A DNA stretch of 64,000 bases, taken from NCBI GenBank assembly GCA_002342665.1, contig DDQK01000037.1, forward strand, positions 37,225 to 101,224, written 5' to 3'. Both the position numbers and the translations under genes were made by a program. The notes beneath the pieces were generated by a model that had not been told where the DNA came from, ran no database searches, and worked only from the letters and a program-made list of their open reading frames with translations. The stretch is from Prevotella sp. UBA2444 (GTDB lineage Bacteria > Bacteroidota > Bacteroidia > Bacteroidales > Bacteroidaceae). This document shows, piece after piece, positions 32,600 through 41,218 of this stretch; the first letter of the stretch is position 1, and each line of letters begins with the position of its first letter.

Positions 32600-34267
32600 T
32601 TATTTCGGGTCGATGCCTGTGGGATTGCCCACGTTCTTCCAGATGTTCACCCAGTCGGGGCGCATGATGAGATACTTCAGCGCGTCGGTCAGGTTGGTTG
32701 ACTCCCAGGGCAGGCGCGCCGTGGGCAGCTTGTCGCCCTTCTTCTGCTTGCGCACCTCCTTGCGCCCCGTGCGCTTGTCCTCGGCAACCACGATGGGGCA
32801 CGTCTCCATCTCCGACTTCAGACAGGGGCAGTTCTCGGCATCGATGAGCAGCCGGAACAGCTGACGCTCCAGCTGACGGGCAAAGAGGGCCGAGAAGAAA
32901 TTGTACTCCTGATGGCTCCCGATGTTGCCCTGGCCGCGACTCATCAGCTGCACGCGCCAGCCGCTGCGGGTGCCGTCGGCGCGCACCTCGATGGCCTGCT
33001 TGATGCGGCGCGCCATGTCGTTGCCCTGCTTCTGGTAGTTGTTCATCGCCCGGTCGTGGTACAGCCTGAGCAGCCTGGTCTTGTGGGGCTTGAAGTATTC
33101 CAGGAACCGGTCGGCCAGCTGTCGCTCGTTGTCGGGGGGCAGGGTGTAGATCTCCTTCAGAATGCGGTACTCGCGGCCCTGGTGCTGGCCGATGACCATC
33201 GACTTCATGTTGCCGTCGTCCATGCCGCCCTCCAGCGGACGGCCCGGCAGCAGGTAGCGCAGCACGCTGCAGTCCTCCTGCCAGCCGTAGGGGTGCTGCT
33301 CGACGACCTCGTGGAGCGATCCGTCGCGGTAGAAGTCGCGGGCGGTGAGGGTGGTGTAGAACAGCTGGTCGGCCTCGAGCTTCTGGGGGATGGAGAGCAG
33401 GTTGGTGTCGATACCCTCCAGTCCGGCGGCTATCTCCTCGCTGAAGAACTCCTCGCCCAGCACGTCGGCATTGATCAGCGTCGAGGCCACCATGAAGAGG
33501 GTAGTGCCACGGCGCAGCGAGTCCCACCGCTCCTGCCACCGCTGCATGTTGCGCCCGGCCAGAGCTATGGCGCGCTCGTCGCCCGTGCCGAGAGCGTCGG
33601 CATAGCGCCGTCGCGTCTCGTTGAGCGCCTGGCCCGTCTGCAGCAGCAGCTTCACCCGGTCCTTATCCATGAGCTTGGCCAGTTTCATCACCCAGGTGTA
33701 CTCGCCCGTATGGTTGGGGTTGGGCATGTCGGTGGTCAGTGAGAGAGAGCGGTACCAAGGGGAGTCGCCGTAGCGGGCACGGTAGCCGCGCACGGCCTTG
33801 CGGATATTGGTGAACTTCTCTTCGGGCCAGTACTTCACCTCGTCGCCGAAGAGACCCACAAAGCTTCGTCCGGCACCGATGCTGGGACGGTCGAGACTGA
33901 CAAAGGTAAACGTGAAGCCGTTGTAGAAAGTCATCACCTGCTTGTACTTGTCGATGACGTTGTACATCTGCCGCTGCCACTCGATAGGCGGCTGGCGGTC
34001 GATGACGAAGTGGACGCCATCCTCCCAGCCGAGGAAGCGCAGGCCCTCCAGTACCGAGGGGATGACGTTCTTGTGGAGATTGGTGTAGGTGTCGGTGACC
34101 CACACGAAGGGTGCGCCGGGGCACTCCGTGACGGCCTGCTGGATGCGCATGGCCTGGAACTGGGTGGTCTTGGCCGACGCGCGGCCGAGGATGCCTACGA
34201 AGTTCTGCGGCATGCAGAGCGCGGCCACCATGGCGTACTGGTTGATATATCGCCTCTCGCTATTCAC
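32600..34267 (-). CDS. terL: Terminase large subunit
   Basis: 555 residues from GTG 34267; an in-frame ATG at 34231 is an alternative. Walker A variant GRASAKTTQ is at 28-36, and Walker B ends in GLFGDEVKYW with D142-E143. A nuclease-like C-terminal half follows. Known role: ATP-driven packaging and cutting of phage DNA. The Walker A has Ala-Ser-Ala where many terminases have a Gly-rich loop, as in several Bacteroidota phages. It follows the small-subunit gene directly and ends at a terminator. Confidence 0.9.
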   Translation of the reverse strand: MNSERRYINQYAMVAALCMPQNFVGILGRASAKTTQFQAMRIQQAVTECPGAPFVWVTDTYTNLHKNVIPSVLEGLRFLGWEDGVHFVIDRQPPIEWQRQMYNVIDKYKQVMTFYNGFTFTFVSLDRPSIGAGRSFVGLFGDEVKYWPEEKFTNIRKAVRGYRARYGDSPWYRSLSLTTDMPNPNHTGEYTWVMKLAKLMDKDRVKLLLQTGQALNETRRRYADALGTGDERAIALAGRNMQRWQERWDSLRRGTTLFMVASTLINADVLGEEFFSEEIAAGLEGIDTNLLSIPQKLEADQLFYTTLTARDFYRDGSLHEVVEQHPYGWQEDCSVLRYLLPGRPLEGGMDDGNMKSMVIGQHQGREYRILKEIYTLPPDNERQLADRFLEYFKPHKTRLLRLYHDRAMNNYQKQGNDMARRIKQAIEVRADGTRSGWRVQLMSRGQGNIGSHQEYNFFSALFARQLERQLFRLLIDAENCPCLKSEMETCPIVVAEDKRTGRKEVRKQKKGDKLPTARLPWESTNLTDALKYLIMRPDWVNIWKNVGNPTGIDPK

Positions 34268-34310
34268 TAATCACTATTCACTATTCACTATTCACTATTC
34301 ACTTCACTGG
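34264..34310. repeat. 7-bp-period tandem repeat (TATTCAC units)
   Basis: About five TATTCAC-type units overlap the end of the terS gene and the start of terL. Part of the set of short-period arrays in prophage spacers. Confidence 0.7.
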
Positions 34311-34959
34311 CCAGTTCGATGGAGTCGTCGAGCAGGGCGTCGATATCGAGCGGCTTCAGGCCTGCCTCCATCTCCAGCCGCTGCTGGTGGCGCTTGGGCA
34401 GCTGCAGGAAGTAGGGGTTCTGCAGGATGGCACGCTTGTCGGTGGCGGGAATTCCCACATCCTGGGCGTTGGTACCAAAGATGTTGATCTGCTGATTGTT
34501 GGTGACGGGCGGCGGCGTGTCGTCGCGCTCCGAGAGGCGCTTCAGGGCCGCAGCCTGCTTCACGATCTTGGCGTAGGCCTCGTAGTCCTTGGCCCTGGCA
34601 CTGCAGGTCTGCTTGCCGGTCTCCTTGTCGAGCTTGATATACGACTGCTCCCACAGGCGGGCAGCGGTGAGCATCTTCTCGAAGAGCAGGTTGCGCCACG
34701 CCTCGGCGCGCACGTGGTCGGTGGAGTAGAACAGGTTGACGGCCTCCCACGTGATGCGGTCGGCCACGTGGCGGCTGCACCCACGGTCGGCCATCAGCCA
34801 TGCCTGGGCTGCCGGACGGCCCTCGCGACGGATGATGCCCGCCACGGAGAAGAGCAGATCCTCGTACTGTCGCTCCTCTTCGCTCAGTTCGCCCTTCGAG
34901 CCGTCGGCGATGTAGTCCTGCAGGCGCAGGAAATGTGATTCAGAGTAGTTACTCATCAT
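34288..34959 (-). CDS. terS: Putative terminase small subunit
   Basis: 223 residues. N-terminal helical region (ERQYEDLLFSVAGIIRREGR ... ADRGCSRHVADRITWEAVNL) that may form a DNA-binding fold, a coiled-coil middle and an acidic tail. Identity rests mainly on size, helical content and the position 20 bp before terL. Known role of the family: recognition of the packaging site. The C-terminus is encoded in part by the TATTCAC repeat. Confidence 0.65.
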   Translation of the reverse strand: MMSNYSESHFLRLQDYIADGSKGELSEEERQYEDLLFSVAGIIRREGRPAAQAWLMADRGCSRHVADRITWEAVNLFYSTDHVRAEAWRNLLFEKMLTAARLWEQSYIKLDKETGKQTCSARAKDYEAYAKIVKQAAALKRLSERDDTPPPVTNNQQINIFGTNAQDVGIPATDKRAILQNPYFLQLPKRHQQRLEMEAGLKPLDIDALLDDSIELASEVNSE

Positions 34960-34994
34960 TGAAAAATCCGTGTTAATCCGCGTAATCCGTGCCT

Positions 34995-35576
34995 TTAACC
35001 GTCACCCAGTAAGTTGTTGATTTCCTGTAGCTTCATCTCGTACTCTTGAAGTTTCGCTCTACGCTTCTCTTCCAGGTGTGGCTTGTCGCCCTTGCGGAGC
35101 TCCGACCTGACGCGCCAGATGTTGTCGCGGGTCTTCTGCTGCTCACGGATCAGGTCGCGCACCGACATGGAGCGCAGCTTGTATATCTGCGAGAAGTGGC
35201 GGAACATGGGGTGCCGGCCCAGCACCTTGCGGTGCTTCTGATAGTACTCCATCTCGCGGAAGATCGCCTGGTTGTCGAGATAGGCGTCCAACAGTCGCCC
35301 GGCCACGTTGGCGCACTCCGTAAGTGTCTGGCAGTCGCGCAGTTGCGGGTACAGGTTCGAGTACTCGTGATAGCGGGTAATGCGCCGCGTGATGAGTGCC
35401 TGCAGCTCCACCGGGCAGTCGGGCTCGTTGAGGAACGGCCAGCGGTCGCGCAGTTTTTTTTCAGAGGTGAGAGGTGAGTGGTGAGAGGTAAGAGATGTGT
35501 TCTGCTCTCCAGGTATTCTCTCACCTCTCACCTCTAACCTCTCACCTCTAAACACTATCGGCGTGCGGAACCTCAT
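34995..35576 (-). CDS. Phage protein with repeat-encoded N-terminus
   Basis: 193 residues. From about residue 40 the protein is helical and charged (ITRRITRYHEYSNLYPQLRD ... EKRRAKLQEYEMKLQEI). Residues about 10-38 are encoded by a pair of inverted 7-bp-period repeat arrays (35465-35552) and read RGERLEVRGERIPG, unlike the rest. The true start may be further inside, or the repeat has been inserted in frame. Position before terS suggests a DNA-packaging or head role. Confidence 0.5.
   Translation of the reverse strand: MRFRTPIVFRGERLEVRGERIPGEQNTSLTSHHSPLTSEKKLRDRWPFLNEPDCPVELQALITRRITRYHEYSNLYPQLRDCQTLTECANVAGRLLDAYLDNQAIFREMEYYQKHRKVLGRHPMFRHFSQIYKLRSMSVRDLIREQQKTRDNIWRVRSELRKGDKPHLEEKRRAKLQEYEMKLQEINNLLGDG
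35465..35552. repeat. Inverted 7-bp-period arrays forming a long imperfect stem
   Basis: AGGTGAG-type units (about 35465-35490) and CTCACCT-type units (about 35519-35552) are inverted copies separated by about 28 bp. They can pair over some 25-30 bp. They lie inside the open frame of the gene 34995-35576. Confidence 0.75.
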
Positions 35577-36328
35577 GCCGGGAATCGCCCTTCAAGGAAT
35601 CCGACGACGGTGTCCGTCCACGAATGGGGCGCGATCCAGGCGAAGCGCTGCGTCTTGGCCCACTTCTCCAGTGCCTCCAGCGGCGGGTTCTTCGATATGA
35701 CAGGCAGCAGCCAGTTGTCCTGATCCCATGGGCGCATGATGACGGGAGCCACCTGCGGACGGGCATATCCGTCGTACTCCAGCAGCGGGTCGAAGTTCGC
35801 ATAGTTCGCGATCATCTCCGGCAGCATCTTCTCCAGCACTGACTTGTGCATCAGCTTCGGGGTGCGGTTCTCGCCGACGGTCACGCCCTTCCCGGTCAGC
35901 TCGCCGCGACGGCAGCCGATCTCATAGATGGTCACGGGATTCAGGATCACCATGCCGTCGGTCATCACGATCAGGCGCTCCGTATCGATGTGCGGCAGGT
36001 GTGCCAGCAGCGTCTCGGCATCGGTCTCCTTCAGGTGCTCGTCAGTCACCAGGTGGATGTCGGCATCCACCCCTCGCAGGTTTGCCGTCACGGAGCGGGC
36101 TATCAGCTCACCGTGCTTCCCGTCGCGGGCGATGATCACCACGGTCACGGCCTCGCAGCCTTTGCCGTCGCGAGGTTGCTCCGACTCGGCGCCGGTGTCG
36201 CCGTCAGGTCGCTCCATGTCGCCTCCGGTCTCGGACTGGGTGTCAGGTGTCTCAACAGTCTCCACGGACTGAGCGTTCTCGGACTGCTCTTCAGCAGCCT
36301 GGGCATTCTTGCTTTCATCTTCTTTCAT
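35573..36328 (-). CDS. Putative glycosyltransferase-like phage protein
   Basis: 251 residues. An acidic, low-complexity N-terminus (1-58) is followed by a Rossmann-like domain: AVTVVIIARDGKHGELIARS, HLVTDEHLK, then ERLIVMTDGMVILNP. The order of strands and the TDG motif recall a GT-A glycosyltransferase with its metal-binding acid. This is a fold guess without a family match. Its start has its own promoter. A virion-modifying or host-modifying role is possible. Confidence 0.4.
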   Translation of the reverse strand: MKEDESKNAQAAEEQSENAQSVETVETPDTQSETGGDMERPDGDTGAESEQPRDGKGCEAVTVVIIARDGKHGELIARSVTANLRGVDADIHLVTDEHLKETDAETLLAHLPHIDTERLIVMTDGMVILNPVTIYEIGCRRGELTGKGVTVGENRTPKLMHKSVLEKMLPEMIANYANFDPLLEYDGYARPQVAPVIMRPWDQDNWLLPVISKNPPLEALEKWAKTQRFAWIAPHSWTDTVVGFLEGRFPA

Positions 36329-36359
36329 AATCGTTTGATTTTAATTGAATTAAACACTG

Positions 36360-36389
36360 CAAAGTTAAGTGTTAATTTGCGGTCGCAAA
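36360..36389 (-). promoter_or_regulatory. Promoter for 36328-32600 operon
   Basis: TTTG (36386-36389), 18-bp spacer, TAACTTTG (36360-36367), 31 bp upstream of the ATG at 36328. Confidence 0.6.
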
Positions 36390-36410
36390 AAGACAGGTGT
36401 GCCTGGCGTG

Positions 36411-36467
36411 AAATAAGTGGCACTCTGTGAAAAATAAGTGGCACTTATTTCGAAATAAGTGCCACTT
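36411..36467 (-). terminator. Terminator with 32-bp perfect palindrome
   Basis: A 32-bp palindrome at 36436-36467, centred on TTCGAA with arms AAGTGGCACTTATTTC, is followed on the minus strand by ATTTTTC. A direct copy of half the arm (AAATAAGTGGCACT) is at 36411-36424. It ends the protease-capsid operon. Confidence 0.7.
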
Positions 36468-36502
36468 TCTGCGAATAGGGTAATCTTTGGTCGGATCCTT
36501 GA

Positions 36503-37090
36503 TCAGACGCCGCCGCTGTTGCTGCTTTCGCTGGAGAGTCCGAGGTACTGGTCGATATCGGCCTCGCCCGTCTTGGGGATGGCGCTCTTGTCGATGATGC
36601 CCACGGGCCACGTGCGCAGCTCGGTGCGCAGCTCGAAGTGGTTGTTGTGGGCCTCGCTGGTGTCCTGCTCCTGAGCCTGCTGCATCACCAGCGGGGCACA
36701 GGGGGTGCCGTAGACCTTGGCGGTCTTCTCCGAGGCGTCGCAGTCGATGACGATGGCGCCCAGATTACCGTTGACGTTGTTGGCCTTGAACTCGGCCACG
36801 GCCAGCTCCGTGCCGGGGTGGTCGAAGTTGACGTGGTGGATGTAACCGCGGCTGTAGGCATCGCCCTCCACTTCGTCGCCCGCGTCGATGCTCGACTGGT
36901 TGACGAACATGCCGATGGGCTTGGCCTCGCTGAGCATCGTCAGCGACGTGACCTTCACGCCCTTCTCGTCGCGCTCCATCGTGGCCTTGTCGAAGTCGAA
37001 GAGCAACAGGATGTTCTTCTTTCCGCGTGGCATGCCGGGGTTCGAGCCCTGCTTCTTCACGCTTACCATGCTATATGCTGTTTCTGCCAT
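36503..37090 (-). CDS. Phage structural protein downstream of capsid
   Basis: 195 residues, beta-rich, with FVNQSSIDAGDEVEGDAYSR and KTAKVYGTPCAPLVMQQAQE. Size and position after the capsid gene suit a head decoration or major tail protein. No diagnostic motif. A short repeat array (GAAATTGA units, 37098-37125) sits in its leader. It is the last gene before the 36411-36467 terminator. Confidence 0.55.
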   Translation of the reverse strand: MAETAYSMVSVKKQGSNPGMPRGKKNILLLFDFDKATMERDEKGVKVTSLTMLSEAKPIGMFVNQSSIDAGDEVEGDAYSRGYIHHVNFDHPGTELAVAEFKANNVNGNLGAIVIDCDASEKTAKVYGTPCAPLVMQQAQEQDTSEAHNNHFELRTELRTWPVGIIDKSAIPKTGEADIDQYLGLSSESSNSGGV

Positions 37091-37144
37091 AACTTATAAA
37101 TTGAGAAATTGAGAAATTGAGAAATTTAACACTTGGAGGGGGCG

Positions 37145-38689
37145 TTAGATGCCGTCACCCTCACCACCTGCATTGTCGCCGTCGGCAGCCGGCTTGGCAT
37201 ACTTCGTGGCCGCTGCGGGGCTGATGTAGGCGAAGATGGCCTCGCCCATCCAGAAGCCCGTGCCTTCCCACCACTCGCCGAAGATCTTCACCTCGTAGTC
37301 CACTTCCTGGAAGCGGAGGGTGACGTTCTGCGGGTTGTGCGACATCAGGTGCTTGAAATTCTCCTTCGGGGTGATGAAGAAGCAGCCCGTGCCGCGCATG
37401 CCCTCCATCTCGGCAAACTCGAAGTTCGAGAAGTCGATGTCGTTCTTGTGGGTGCCGTCCTGGTTCTTCAGCCACTTGTACTCCTCGAGGTACTCGCGGC
37501 GGTAGGCGTCGGCCAGTACCGGGTCGATGTGCACCTTCATGGCCTTCTTGGCATAGAGAGGATACTTGTCGGCAACCTCCTTCACGGCGGCGTCGATGAT
37601 CGTGCGCACGTTCTTCTGTGCCGGGTCGATCTGCTGGCCCACCTGTAGCCAGCGCAGGCTGCTGCCCTTCGAGCCCTCGGTCTCGCGCTCGGCGTAGAGG
37701 TCGATGAGCTGTGTCAGGTAGCCGTCCATGGTCTCCGTGGGCTTCGAGGCGGTGTAGTTGCCGTGCTCGTCGGGCTCCAGTTCCTTGAAGCGGCCCAGTG
37801 CCAGTGCCTGCTCGCGCTCCTCGTCGAGCTTGGGGAAGATGAGCTGGAAGAGGATGTAGCGCACCACGGGCATCGGCTGCAGCTGAGAGGCCTGCTCGTC
37901 GTACATGTAGCCCAGGATATCCTCCATGATGTCGGAGGGGATGATGGGCACGTTGATCTTGCACTTGAAGTTGCGGATCGTGAGCGGGGTGAACTTGGCG
38001 GCGCCTGAGGGCGTCCACTTCGGCACGAACTGCTGCAGCACGGTGCCTACGACGCTGGCCTGGTTGGCGCGCACCTCCGTCTTGTCGGTGATGATCGTCG
38101 ACATGTACTGGGTCGACTCGGTCTGGCCGAACAGGCCCTTGAGGATCTCCAGGCGGTTAGAGGCGACGTACTTGCCGAACTCCTTCTTCAGCTCCTGGGT
38201 GTCGATGGTCGAGTCTCCGCTGTAGGCGGCGCTCACCTTGCCCTGCAGGTAGTCCACGAGGAAGCGGTTGTGCTTCAGCGAGAGGTCGACGCCGGCGGCG
38301 ATGGCCTTCTTCTCCAGCTCAGAGACGGTCACCTGCTGGCCCTGCTGTCCTGCAGGCTGCTTCTCCAGCTTGGCGATGGTAGCCTTGAAGTCGGCCTCGG
38401 CCTTCTTCATCTCCTCGATCTGGGCCTTCAGTGTGCCCACCTCCTTGCGGCTGGCGTCGAGCTCCAGGCGTTCCTCGGCAGAGAGTGTCAGGTTGACCTG
38501 CTCGCCGTCAACCTCCATCTTCGAGAGGTCGGCCTTGAAGCCCTCTACGAACTTCTCGCCGTACTTCTCCTTCAGCGTCTGCTCCTGTTCTGCGGTGAGG
38601 AACAGCTTGCCGTCGTTGTCTTTCGCGAAATTCTGGATGCCGAGGACCGACATGACCCAGCCGGCAACCATCTTGAATTCTTTCTTCAT
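37145..38689 (-). CDS. Major capsid protein with N-terminal scaffold region
   Basis: 514 residues. Residues about 50-115 are a strong coiled coil (LEQEERLELDASRKEVGTL region through KKAEADFKATIAKLEKQ), like the scaffolding delta domain of HK97-type capsid precursors. The rest is an HK97-like alpha/beta body (WTPSGAAKFTPLTIRNFKCK ... FEFAEMEGMRGTGCFFITPK). Gene order protease-capsid supports the call. The protease presumably removes the scaffold region. It is in one operon with the protease and the 195-residue gene. Confidence 0.8.
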   Translation of the reverse strand: MKKEFKMVAGWVMSVLGIQNFAKDNDGKLFLTAEQEQTLKEKYGEKFVEGFKADLSKMEVDGEQVNLTLSAEERLELDASRKEVGTLKAQIEEMKKAEADFKATIAKLEKQPAGQQGQQVTVSELEKKAIAAGVDLSLKHNRFLVDYLQGKVSAAYSGDSTIDTQELKKEFGKYVASNRLEILKGLFGQTESTQYMSTIITDKTEVRANQASVVGTVLQQFVPKWTPSGAAKFTPLTIRNFKCKINVPIIPSDIMEDILGYMYDEQASQLQPMPVVRYILFQLIFPKLDEEREQALALGRFKELEPDEHGNYTASKPTETMDGYLTQLIDLYAERETEGSKGSSLRWLQVGQQIDPAQKNVRTIIDAAVKEVADKYPLYAKKAMKVHIDPVLADAYRREYLEEYKWLKNQDGTHKNDIDFSNFEFAEMEGMRGTGCFFITPKENFKHLMSHNPQNVTLRFQEVDYEVKIFGEWWEGTGFWMGEAIFAYISPAAATKYAKPAADGDNAGGEGDGI

Positions 38690-38728
38690 AAAACTAATAA
38701 CTAAAAACTTAAAACAATTATGTAAAAC

Positions 38729-39679
38729 TCACAAACTTGCAGCGTATTGTGTTAATTGCATCTGTGCCGACAGGCGGCGCACCTCCTCGGTGGCGGTGTC
38801 GCTGGTGCCGATGGCGTCGATCAGTCCGTACTTACGGGCATCGGCGGCGTAGAACATCCGGCCTGCCAGTATGCCGTCCACCTTCTCGTCGAGATTCTTG
38901 CGGCGCAGGCGCACGGCCTGCTGGAACGCGCGCGCCAGCGGGTTGAGCTGCTCCTCGCGTATCGACTTGTAGTCGCCCTTCAGGGCTGCCTCGAAGGGCG
39001 CGTTCTTGTAGGTGGAGAGGTCGCTATAGATGGTGTGCACCTTGATGCCCTTCTGCTCGTAGTACTTCGCGTAGTCGGGGAACTGCATCATCACGCCGAT
39101 GGAGCCGAACTCGGCCGATATCGCGTTGTCGGCCACGATCTCGTCGCAGTGGCACGCCACGTAGTAGGCTGCAGAGGCGCACAGGTCGCACGAGGCCACC
39201 ACAGGCTTGCCCAGGCCCTGGCTGAAGGAGATGGCGTCGAGCATCGGGGCGATGGCGTCGACGGCACCGCCGCCGGAGTCGATATCCAGGCGGATACCGA
39301 TGATATTCTTCGCCGAGGCAGCCTCACGGATCGTGGCGGCTATCTCCTCGGTACCATAGGAACAGTAGGTGCCCTCCTTCATCATGTCGCCCTTCAGGGG
39401 GATGACGGCCACCGAGCCTTCGGGAGCGTCGGCGAACCCCTTGCCCTTCGACCTGGCCTGCACGGTATATGCCCCCCTCCTACAGGAGGGGTCGGGGGAG
39501 GTCACGTCCGCCACGATCCCCACCTCCATGGGGCGGCGGTCGCTCAGACGGTCGGCGCTCATGTCGGCCGTGTCGTGGCTCAGAAACTTGTCGATCAGCA
39601 CCGCCTGGGCGTCGATGCGGCGCAGGTCGATGAAGAACGGCTTGTTCAGAATCGTGTAGTATAATGTAGAAAATGCCAT
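38729..39679 (-). CDS. Prohead protease, S49/ClpP-like
   Basis: 316 residues. ISEFGS-like core: IIGIRLDIDSGGGAVDAIAP (about 128-147), then catalytic Ser in DLCASAAYYVACHCDEIVAD (about 163-182), and NAISAEFGSIGVMM after it. These are hallmarks of SppA/S49 proteases that mature phage capsids. Known role: cleavage of scaffold and capsid precursor during prohead maturation. The gene is first in its operon, directly after a strong promoter. Confidence 0.85.
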   Translation of the reverse strand: MAFSTLYYTILNKPFFIDLRRIDAQAVLIDKFLSHDTADMSADRLSDRRPMEVGIVADVTSPDPSCRRGAYTVQARSKGKGFADAPEGSVAVIPLKGDMMKEGTYCSYGTEEIAATIREAASAKNIIGIRLDIDSGGGAVDAIAPMLDAISFSQGLGKPVVASCDLCASAAYYVACHCDEIVADNAISAEFGSIGVMMQFPDYAKYYEQKGIKVHTIYSDLSTYKNAPFEAALKGDYKSIREEQLNPLARAFQQAVRLRRKNLDEKVDGILAGRMFYAADARKYGLIDAIGTSDTATEEVRRLSAQMQLTQYAASL

Positions 39680-39700
39680 ATATCGGAATGTTTACAGGGG

Positions 39701-39732
39701 CAAAGTTATATATAATAAGGTGAAGGGGCAAA
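39701..39732 (-). promoter_or_regulatory. Promoter of the protease-capsid operon
   Basis: TTTG (39729-39732), 20-bp spacer, TAACTTTG (39701-39708). The leader would be about 15 nt. Confidence 0.7.
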
Positions 39733-39854
39733 GACCCGAAATGGCGGACACGGCCAGCACGTTACGGCTCGTTAAGGGCAGTGACCATCTTCTCGGGTTC
39801 GCGAAAATGGTTGTAACTTTGCACGGATGATTTATTGACACAGACGACACCGAT

Positions 39855-40082
39855 ATGAAAACAGCAGATTTTGAGATCAGACAGTACGGGCGCACGGAAC
39901 TGGCACAGCTCTACTCGCCCGATATCACACCCGAAGCGGCATGGAAGAAACTCAGGGGCTGGATCGACTACCACCCTACGCTCAACGGCACGCTGCGGCA
40001 GCTGGGATACCAGCCCCGGCGGCAGCGCATCTTCACGCCGGCTCAGGTCGGTGCCATCGTCGAGGCTCTCGGAGAACCCTGA
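39855..40082 (+). CDS. DUF4248-type protein
   Basis: 75 residues, opposite in direction to all neighbours. FEIRQYGRTELAQLYSPDIT, a central Trp, and the end FTPAQVGAIVEALGEP match the DUF4248 family found in Bacteroidota phages and elements. The pattern suggests a small helix-turn-helix-like DNA-binding fold. A -7 element TAACTTTG lies about 30 bp upstream. Divergence from the late operon makes it a candidate regulator of late genes; this is inference. Confidence 0.7.
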   Translation: MKTADFEIRQYGRTELAQLYSPDITPEAAWKKLRGWIDYHPTLNGTLRQLGYQPRRQRIFTPAQVGAIVEALGEP

Positions 40083-40137
40083 AGGGTGAAGACTTACGGC
40101 AGGACAGACCCCCCGTCTAAGTTTAACCCAAAAAATG

Positions 40138-40665
40138 TTAAATCTTTCGCTTTTTATGGTTTTTGGCCTTCGTAATGCCCAAAAACACCTTCATCGTGCG
40201 CTCATGGCGCTGCAGGTTCTTCAGCAGCGCATCCTCACAGTCGAGGCCCAGATGGTAGCGGCTGACGAACTGGCGAACGGCTTCCACCTTGGTGCAGCCC
40301 TGCTCCAGCTGCTGCTCGCAGTGGTGGTGGAACTCCCAGTTGAAGAGCCGCCGCAGCTGCTTCTCCACCAGCCGGGCATGTCGGGGGGAGATGTAGTTCC
40401 AGAAGGCGGGGTTCTTCTGTCCCGTACCCTCGGTGCCCCGGCGGGCGGGCAGCCAGATGCAGAGGTTCTCGTTGCCCGTCGGACGGTAGTCGCGCGGGCG
40501 GCGCTCCATCAGCTGCCACACACAGTGGTAGAGGTCGAAGGAGTCGGGGATGCGGATGCCGCCCGTCTTCGGATCCGACTCGAACTTCCTCCTGGCGTAG
40601 GCGGCCAGGTAGGGCTCGACACGGATCAGGGCCACGCGGCGGTTCTGATATAGCTGATGTTCCAT
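40138..40665 (-). CDS. Conserved Bacteroidota phage/plasmid protein
   Basis: 175 residues from ATG 40665 (MEHQLYQNRRVALIRVEPYL). Contains IPDSFDLYHCVWQLMERRPR and the NLCIWLPARRGTEGTGQKNP segment, a pattern I recall from Bacteroidota phage and mobile-element proteins without a named function. Basic, soluble, with a His-rich middle and Lys-rich end (KAKNHKKRKI). It lies between the structural genes and the repeat region, near the primase-helicase, so a role in replication or its control is possible. Confidence 0.55.
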   Translation of the reverse strand: MEHQLYQNRRVALIRVEPYLAAYARRKFESDPKTGGIRIPDSFDLYHCVWQLMERRPRDYRPTGNENLCIWLPARRGTEGTGQKNPAFWNYISPRHARLVEKQLRRLFNWEFHHHCEQQLEQGCTKVEAVRQFVSRYHLGLDCEDALLKNLQRHERTMKVFLGITKAKNHKKRKI

Positions 40666-41218
40666 AGACTGCTTCTTAGGGGATTTTCCTGTAAACAACA
40701 ATGCAAAGGTAATTCTTTTTTTTCTGTTTTGTGGATTTTCGGCCGATTTTTCTGTATTTTCTGTATATAGCCGTACGAAAATGGCAGAAATGCCCTGTTT
40801 ATCGGCATTTTCGGAGGTTTCTGCGTTTACACTCCGACCTGTAAAGCGGTTTGTATCCCGCCCTCCCTTCTGTAAATGGCCGGAAAGGCCGTAGTCTCGC
40901 GTTAAAATTTGTAAATCGCCTTTTCACATCCTTTATACAGATATACAGATTTCTTTTTTATGATACAGATTGGATTTGTATATCTGTATACAAGGAAAAT
41001 GGTCGCAAAGGCCGATAAACAAAGGATTTTTTCACGTTTCGCAAATGCCGATATACAGATATACAGATGTTTTGCACATTCAGAGAGAGGGGAAAGGGGA
41101 GGGGAAACGGCTATCCTGGCCGCCGGGCATGAAAAGAGGGGGTGGCCACCGCATCCGTATATGGACTGTCGGTGGCCACCCGCCGGGAAAATATGATGGC
41201 TGAAAAGAAATGCCGGTC
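40666..41218. other. Repeat-rich non-coding region, candidate phage origin or control region
   Basis: No supported gene. Contents: two exact 17-bp copies of TATACAGATATACAGAT (40934-40950, 41052-41068), single variants at 40962-40970 and inverted at 40981-40990, a pair of exact 10-bp palindromes GGTGGCCACC (41141-41150, 41171-41180; 20-bp gap), a hairpin around AAATGCC/GGCATTT near 40790, and GGCC-GGAAA-GGCC near 40877. It is next to the primase-helicase gene. An origin is plausible but unproven. Confidence 0.5.

Noticed and set aside
34264..34310. Possible CRISPR-like array
   Set aside because: Units are 7 bp with no spacers; other arrays here have the same short period. I found no CRISPR array or cas gene in the window.
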